DNA from: an uncultured Prevotellaceae bacterium
Lineage (GTDB): Bacteria; Bacteroidota; Bacteroidia; Bacteroidales; Bacteroidaceae
Assembly: GCA_937902455.1 (NCBI GenBank)
Contig: CALELI010000026.1
Coordinates: 1-10,582, forward strand
Reading direction: 5' to 3'
Length of the DNA: 10,582 bases
Both the position numbers and the translations under genes were made by a program. Shown here piece by piece: positions 6,405 through 10,582 of the stretch. The notes beneath the pieces were generated by a model. It saw nothing but the letters and a program-made list of their open reading frames with translations. It was not told the DNA's origin and did no database searches. The stretch's first letter is position 1; each line of letters opens with the position of its first letter.

Positions 6405-6435
6405 AAAGTTACGAATAAGCGAGCGAAATACAAAA
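6405..6435. repeat. Direct repeat copy B (decayed promoter segment)
   Basis: This copy of 6309-6339 keeps TTTG (6434-6431) and the 19-nt spacing, but its -7 box reads TAACTTTC, having lost the final G. It overlaps the end of the frame that carries the aldo/keto reductase remnant. Next to it, 6371-6405 holds three spaced GAGCG words. Confidence 0.85.
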
Positions 6436-6898
6436 GCTTAGAACAGCTGCGATTTCATTTCCGGGTTTATGTCCTGTTATCGTCGGACGCCGAAGCAGCC
6501 AGTTGAGGGCAACCTGAGCCACTGTATGCCCCGTCTCCCCTGCTATCTCGTCAAGCACGTCAACTATGTCGTACAGCTTGTCGTAATCCACGAGGAAGTC
6601 CTCCACAGGCACACCGTTGGTCGCCACACGTCCGTCTTTCGGAATCTCCATGTTCCTGCGGTAACGTCCTGCCAGTCTTCCTGCCGCTAATGGGCTCCAC
6701 ACGAAAGTACCGACATGCTGATCCACTCCGAGCGACATCAGCTCCCACTCAAATTCGCGGTGGAGTAGGGAGTAGTACACCTGGTGGGCGCAGAAGCGAG
6801 TCAGCCCGTAGGCGTCAGCCGTAGCCTCCGAAAGTCCCCGTACCGAGTGTCAGCACAGGTACTTCAAGTTCCGTTCCAGGTAATCTGCGATATTCCAT
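6409..6898 (-). pseudogene. Aldo/keto reductase remnant with internal deletion and lost C-terminus
   Basis: Aldo/keto reductases are NADPH-dependent TIM-barrel enzymes of about 320-350 residues. Here the N-terminus starts at ATG 6898 (MEYRRLPGTELEVPV, then LGTGTFGG) and stops at TGA 6815-6817 after 27 residues. A different frame resumes at once with ADAYGLTRFCAHQ, YYSLLHREFEWEL, VWSPLAAGRLAGRYRRN and TVAQVALNWLLRRPT, which are typical of the second half of the barrel. About 130 residues, including the catalytic Asp, Tyr and Lys and the HxxD/N region, are missing in between. After LLRRPTI (about 6478) the family similarity ends and the frame runs through unrelated sequence into the duplicated promoter segment, stopping at 6409. 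The last 50-60 residues, including cofactor-binding positions, are therefore also gone. The gene cannot encode an active enzyme. The amount deleted is estimated from the usual family length. Confidence 0.85.
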
Positions 6899-6925
6899 GT
6901 TGTTTGTTTTTTGTCTGTTCCACTT

Positions 6926-7090
6926 TTAATCCGGCTCTCCAAAATACCAGTTGCCAGATATTTCTCCTTCAATATATTCGTTGTTCTCACCATGTTGTCC
7001 TCCGCTGTCCATAATCGAGGACAAGCAAATCATGTCGATGATGCCAACGTCCGTTGCCGTTATTTTCGGACATACATATTCTTTGTTCAT
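6926..7090 (-). CDS. Small 54-residue protein downstream of the secreted phosphatase
   Basis: A complete short frame opens with MNKEYVCPKITATDVGIIDM, continues ICLSSIMDSGGQHGENN, and ends in EISGNWYFGEPD before TAA. The start lies 12 bases after the TAA of the 1050-residue gene, so the two are probably co-transcribed. The layout (K-x-Y-x-x-P near the start, a short hydrophobic stretch, a small-residue SS and GG region, then an acidic and aromatic tail) resembles short Bacteroidales peptides often found beside surface-protein genes; I know these only as hypothetical proteins. There is no signal peptide of normal type and no evident lipobox. The GG pair at 30-31 could be a processing site, but that is conjecture. 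Codons look ordinary for the region and the frame is not a shadow of another gene. Confidence 0.62.
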   Translation of the reverse strand: MNKEYVCPKITATDVGIIDMICLSSIMDSGGQHGENNEYIEGEISGNWYFGEPD

Positions 7091-7102
7091 ATTTGCCGTC
7101 AG

Positions 7103-10100
7103 TTATTTCATGAGATATTTCTTTCCGTTCCTGATTACGATTCCCTTGTAGCTGGAATCTACGCGCACACCGTTGAGGTTGTACATCATGTCCTTCCCGG
7201 AACCTGTGCTGAGCTCAGTCGAAGTAGGGGAGGACTCTGGAGAGACTTCCTCTATTCCTGTCGCTTCGCCAATCACATTGATGTCGATGGATATATCCTT
7301 CACTTCAGTGCCGTATCCGTCAATCTGGTTGTCGCGTGAGGCAATCGACAGGAACCAGCGCTGAGCTGGCAGCGCGTCTTCGTCGTTGTTGCTCTTTGCC
7401 AGTTTGCCGCTACTCATGAAGATGTAGCCCTTTGTTGCCAATCCGGTAACTGGCTCGTACGTTCCTGTGAAGGTGTATTTACGTTCCACACTCGAGCAGT
7501 CGATGCTGTTTGTTGCCGATTTATATAAGATGCATGCTGAGATGGTTATTGTCTGAGGACTTGCCTCTGCATTCTTGGCACGGATCAGATAAGGATGGTT
7601 TGCCTTCAGCCTGCCACCATTCACGAATCTCACTTCCAGTTCCACTTTTGTCGTATTGCCGTATTCGTCCGTGTATTCGTGGAAGTTATTGATGGATGCC
7701 ACGTCGAAATTTTCTGCCCAGTCGTTGTATCCCATTGCGAACGGCACGTACAGGGCTTGCCATCCTGTGCTGAATGTTCGGCTGTAGGTCAGCCCTCTCT
7801 CTATGTTGAACTCGCAGTCGGATTCATATTCTGTCTTGTCGGTGAACACTATGCCTTCTTTGCTTTCCAGAACATATTCGCCGTTCTTTTCGCTCAGCAC
7901 GTACTTCTTTCCGCTGATAGTGACATACTTGTACTTGCTGATTGTTTCCTTTGCCTCGTCCCTGAGTAATATTGCGATTGTCGCGTTTCTGGCACCATCT
8001 ATATCTTTCACAAAGCTGGCAAATTCTGGCCTCTGGTTTTCGATGTCTTGAGTAAGCGATTGCACATAGTTCTTTGCGCTCGCCTTCGTCTGCAGCAGTC
8101 TTTGGTTCTCTGCCTCCATGTCGGGCAGTGGAGAATTTCCGAGCATGATGCTGCGGAATTCGCTGATGAGATCTGTGCTCACCTGCAGAGTACTCGTAAA
8201 ATAGTTTTCGAACACATCGCGCAGCGTACCTCCTTCTGGAATCTTGCTACGGAACTCATCAGCAAACTTATCCTTGTAGGTTCCGGCATTGACATCATCA
8301 TCACCTGAATCAATAGTGCGCAGTCCGGCAGCCGAGAACGATGTCGTTTCGTAGTCCCTCATCAGGTCTGACTCGCTCACTCCGAGCAGTCCTTCGAGCA
8401 TGAAACAGAGGAATCCTGTACGGTCGGCACCTATGCGGCAATGGATATCTACGGCAACGCCCTTGCGTAGATTGCTGACGATGAATTCAAACTCCTTCTT
8501 CAGATTGCTGATGGTAGCCTCTTCGTACATCTTGCCTAAGCCGTTGGCAATAATTTTATTGTACTCAGCCCAGTAGTAATTGTCGTCTCTGGCGGCGTTC
8601 TGTAGCCAAGGGCGGTTGCCATCCGTGTTGCGAAGGTCTACCTCGGAGCCTATGTTAAGGTTATTCAGGATTTCCAGTTCATCATCTCTGATGTTGAAGC
8701 TATTGCCCTTCATCTCGGCATTGCGGAAAAGCTTGCCGTACCTCACGTACTTCACCCCACCGGCATCGCTGACCTGCTTGCCTCCTAAGTCACGCATGTT
8801 CACTGCATTGTTGCCTGCCATTATCATCCTCAGCTTGCCTCCTACCGTGAACTGGCCGGCTGATTTTCCGTCAGCAGTCGTGTAGTGATATGTTGTGCCT
8901 GGCATGAGATTGTAGATGTCTGCCACACTCTCTCCTGCATGCACGGTGATGGTCTCTGCTCCTGTCATGTCCCCGCTCTGGCTGTATGACAGGGTCTGGT
9001 CTGCCTCTGAAGCCACTATCGGGATGCGTACGGGATTTGGCTGATCCGTGCGGTTATAGGCTGGAAGGCTTGTGTACTGGCTTACGGTCGATGCCCCGGA
9101 GGCAGTATAGTCAGGATTCTCTGCCCAGAAACGTGCTGCGGCATAGTTCTCAATAGTGCAAGTGAAGTCCATCTTGCTCAGGTCTGCTTCCACATAGGTC
9201 AGTTCCGACATGTTGACTTCTGTGCCATTCGCATAAGTTGCTGTCCATGTCAGTTTGTTGAAGTCGCAGGTCATCATGGTGTTGTCCCATAGTGAGAAAG
9301 CGTTCTTGGGAGTCGTGTAGACAAGTGTCACATCCTCTGCGCTGACTTTGCTTTCTCCTGATGCCTTGATGATGCATGGCTCGCCTACTCCTACGGCATC
9401 AGTCGCCACCAGCACCGCCTGACCTTCCTTTATCTGGCCGACCCTATATACCTGGCCGAAATACTCCGACTTCACCACGTAAGGCATACATACTGCCACG
9501 TATTTGCCCGCCTCGGCATGGAGGTCATACAGGTCAATCGCCGATTTCTCGTCATCGGCAAGATCGCTCTTCCTGTAAAGCCGGAAATTATCGTAGGCAA
9601 TGTATGGCTGGAAACCGGGGCCACTCAGTTCGTTCTTGATGCCTATCATCAGCATACCGTCCTTGCCGACAGTACACTCCAGCTCGTTCTCATACATGCC
9701 GTCACCGAAGGCAGTCACAAAGTTCGCTGAGTTGTATGGAATCTGTCCGCCACTGGTCATCGTGAGGTTTTCTGCAGGCTGATTGCTTTGTTCGGCGAAA
9801 TCATGGGTAGTTGAAGCCTCGTCGAAAATATTCTTTACCTTCTTCTGTACACCATTGGCATAGAGATATGCCTCGTTAGGAACCTCCGTCCCTTTGGCTA
9901 TACGGCTCTCATAGTCAGCAATGCCTGCCTTACCATCCATGTACCGTGAACAGGCCTGCACCCTGACTACGTAGTGACCGGGTTCAAGTCCGCTGACCAA
10001 CTGGCATATATCCACCTGGTAGTTGTAGGCTGTGATGACATGAGGACCATTACCCTTCACCTCAATCCCTCCTTTGTTGACAGTCCAGCCTGTTTTATCA

Positions 10101-10255
10101 TTTTCAAAACTTGGATTCGTAAGCTTTTCCGTACAATCCGTCCCGCTGCTTTCAGGGCTCTCGTCCAGTTCTGCTGCAGCGATATGGCCTGTCATAGCCA
10201 TGCTCATCATTGGCATGAGCAGTAATGCAAGGAAGGTAACTGCGCTTTTTTTCAT
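7103..10255 (-). CDS. Secreted multidomain protein with tyrosine-phosphatase-type domain
   Basis: The 1050-residue protein opens with a signal peptide (MKKSAVTFLALLLMPMMSMA) and is predicted to be exported. Residues about 43-227 begin TNPSFENDKTGW, typical of galactose-binding-like beta-sandwich (carbohydrate-binding) modules. A beta-rich part (245-370) and a fibronectin-III-like part (about 408-473, GTTYHYTT) follow. The phosphatase domain (about 475-705) has NMRDLGG (486-492), RYGKLFRNAEM (505-515), DLRNTD (540-545) and the active loop HCRIGADRTG (605-614), with Cys606 as nucleophile and Arg612 binding phosphate. This fits the Y_phosphatase3 / MptpB-like group, which acts on phosphotyrosine or phosphoinositides. 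A helical linker (710-775) and a second beta-rich region (825-1000) lead to the tail NLNGVRV-GIVIRNGKKYLMK (1026-1050), a C-terminal motif frequent in Prevotella proteins and reminiscent of type IX sorting tails. Substrate is unknown. The catalytic residues look intact. Confidence 0.88.
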   Translation of the reverse strand: MKKSAVTFLALLLMPMMSMAMTGHIAAAELDESPESSGTDCTEKLTNPSFENDKTGWTVNKGGIEVKGNGPHVITAYNYQVDICQLVSGLEPGHYVVRVQACSRYMDGKAGIADYESRIAKGTEVPNEAYLYANGVQKKVKNIFDEASTTHDFAEQSNQPAENLTMTSGGQIPYNSANFVTAFGDGMYENELECTVGKDGMLMIGIKNELSGPGFQPYIAYDNFRLYRKSDLADDEKSAIDLYDLHAEAGKYVAVCMPYVVKSEYFGQVYRVGQIKEGQAVLVATDAVGVGEPCIIKASGESKVSAEDVTLVYTTPKNAFSLWDNTMMTCDFNKLTWTATYANGTEVNMSELTYVEADLSKMDFTCTIENYAAARFWAENPDYTASGASTVSQYTSLPAYNRTDQPNPVRIPIVASEADQTLSYSQSGDMTGAETITVHAGESVADIYNLMPGTTYHYTTADGKSAGQFTVGGKLRMIMAGNNAVNMRDLGGKQVSDAGGVKYVRYGKLFRNAEMKGNSFNIRDDELEILNNLNIGSEVDLRNTDGNRPWLQNAARDDNYYWAEYNKIIANGLGKMYEEATISNLKKEFEFIVSNLRKGVAVDIHCRIGADRTGFLCFMLEGLLGVSESDLMRDYETTSFSAAGLRTIDSGDDDVNAGTYKDKFADEFRSKIPEGGTLRDVFENYFTSTLQVSTDLISEFRSIMLGNSPLPDMEAENQRLLQTKASAKNYVQSLTQDIENQRPEFASFVKDIDGARNATIAILLRDEAKETISKYKYVTISGKKYVLSEKNGEYVLESKEGIVFTDKTEYESDCEFNIERGLTYSRTFSTGWQALYVPFAMGYNDWAENFDVASINNFHEYTDEYGNTTKVELEVRFVNGGRLKANHPYLIRAKNAEASPQTITISACILYKSATNSIDCSSVERKYTFTGTYEPVTGLATKGYIFMSSGKLAKSNNDEDALPAQRWFLSIASRDNQIDGYGTEVKDISIDINVIGEATGIEEVSPESSPTSTELSTGSGKDMMYNLNGVRVDSSYKGIVIRNGKKYLMK

Positions 10256-10397
10256 ATAGTTCTTAATTTCGCAACACTATTGTAAGTCTGACTTTCTTAA
10301 TATCCTGAACAATAACAGGCTGTCCGGATTCTGCCGTGTCAGATATTTCACCTGACTTAGTGTTGCAGTTAGAAATCAGGCAAAAAGATCTGAATGA
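10256..10397 (-). promoter_or_regulatory. Long structured 5' leader of the secreted phosphatase gene
   Basis: From a predicted start near 10397 the leader runs about 140 nt and has no open frame of note. A perfect 9-bp inverted repeat (10271-10279 with 10358-10366) would enclose it. It is extended by AGTC (10285-10288) with GACT (10354-10357) across a 5-nt bulge. Inside, the minus-strand CTGAC (10342-10338) can pair either with GTCAG at 10356-10352 or, as TCTGAC from 10343, with GTCAGA at 10292-10287. The outer stem ends 15 nt before the ATG. I recognise no known riboswitch class. Confidence 0.5.
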
Positions 10398-10402
10398 CAT
10401 TG

Positions 10403-10434
10403 CAAAGTTACGAAATCTTTTGGACTACACCAAA
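10403..10434 (-). promoter_or_regulatory. Predicted promoter of the secreted phosphatase gene
   Basis: TTTG (10434-10431) is followed after 20 nt by TAACTTTG (10410-10403), both boxes exact. The same -7 octamer is used by the W-rich/MscS operon. The A+T palindrome at 10437-10459 lies just upstream of the -33 box. Confidence 0.75.
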
Positions 10435-10436
10435 TG

Positions 10437-10459
10437 TTTTTCAAACTTTTTTTGAAAAA
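10437..10459. promoter_or_regulatory. A+T-rich perfect inverted repeat upstream of the -33 box
   Basis: TTTTTCAAA and TTTGAAAAA (9 bp each) flank a 5-nt spacer. It begins 3 bases from the -33 TTTG. It could be an activator or UP-like site, or an A+T hairpin ending an upstream transcript. No T-tract follows on the minus strand, which argues against a classical terminator. Confidence 0.35.
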
Positions 10460-10496
10460 ATCATTTCTGCAGTAAATCTCCGTGTCTGTGAAGTCC

Positions 10497-10518
10497 CCAC
10501 TTTCGCGGGGCAAAGTGG
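10497..10518. other. Hairpin CCACTTT/AAAGTGG with G+C-rich loop
   Basis: A 7-bp stem encloses the 8-nt loop CGCGGGGC. An alternative stem, CCCC (10495-10498) with GGGG (10507-10510), would exclude it. On the minus strand it comes just after a TAA at 10525-10523, where a gene entering from beyond the window could end. No U-tract follows, so a terminator role is uncertain. The last 64 bases have open frames on the minus strand but are too short to judge. Confidence 0.3.
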
Positions 10519-10582
10519 TAAGTTATGTTTTGAATCTGTTAAGAACAATTCTTCCGGTGCTTCGACCATCAGGCGAGCAAAG

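Noticed and set aside
6299..6435. Insertion sequence ends or transposon scar
   Set aside because: The repeats are direct rather than inverted, no transposase remnant is visible, and no target-site duplication could be defined. It is kept only as a duplicated promoter segment.
8424..8453. Cysteine phytase (PTP-like inositol phosphatase) identity for the phosphatase loop
   Set aside because: The loop HCRIGADRTG fits the HCxxGxDRTG pattern of the Y_phosphatase3/MptpB-like group better than the HCxAGxGRT pattern of phytases. Inositol phosphates stay possible as substrates but cannot be claimed.
10441..10581. Minus-strand open frame of about 46 codons entering from the window edge
   Set aside because: It runs through two hairpins and the A+T palindrome, and a second frame ends at 10523. 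The piece is too short to tell coding from chance.

Overview
This window reads as a chromosomal segment from a member of the Bacteroidota, most likely a Prevotella-like member of the Bacteroidales. The reasons are four matches to the Bacteroidota housekeeping promoter (TAnnTTTG at -7, three with TTTG at -33), a near absence of Shine-Dalgarno sites, a TonB of the Bacteroidales type, a secreted protein ending in an NGKK-type tail seen often in Prevotella proteins, and a short YxxP-type peptide gene. Every gene I can support lies on the minus strand, so the biological order runs from high to low coordinates. Genus-level placement is inference from family resemblance; no search was run.

In transcription order: 10582-10256 holds a possible end of an upstream gene, an A+T palindrome, a strong promoter and a leader of about 140 nt with long-range inverted repeats. 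This leader precedes a 1050-residue secreted protein (10255-7103) with a tyrosine-phosphatase-type domain (Cys-X5-Arg loop) in the middle. Twelve bases after its stop lies an unlisted 54-residue small ORF (7090-6926). A decayed aldo/keto reductase follows (6898-6409), with an internal deletion and a lost C-terminus. A duplicated promoter segment (6435-6308) then drives a two-gene operon. Its first gene encodes a 179-residue tryptophan-rich protein built on 11-residue repeats, and its second, overlapping by ATGA, encodes a 901-residue MscS-type mechanosensitive channel (5748-3043).

Next come a promoter and a TonB protein (2971-2243), a strong bidirectional terminator hairpin (2191-2217), a short-chain polyprenyl diphosphate synthase (2161-1178), a perfect 24-unit array of 7-bp repeats (1003-1170), a TatD-family metal-dependent hydrolase (999-229), a second, G+C-rich 7-bp-phased array, and tRNA-Ser(GGA) at the window edge.

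The clearest candidate for an undescribed system is the pair formed by the tryptophan-rich undecad-repeat protein and the MscS channel. They are translationally coupled behind a promoter with a perfect 14-bp palindrome at the predicted transcription start. The second candidate is the secreted phosphatase with its structured leader and attached small ORF. The remaining genes are ordinary housekeeping functions. Of interest there are the 7-bp arrays and the terminator that ends 21 bases before the polyprenyl synthase start, with no promoter visible after it.
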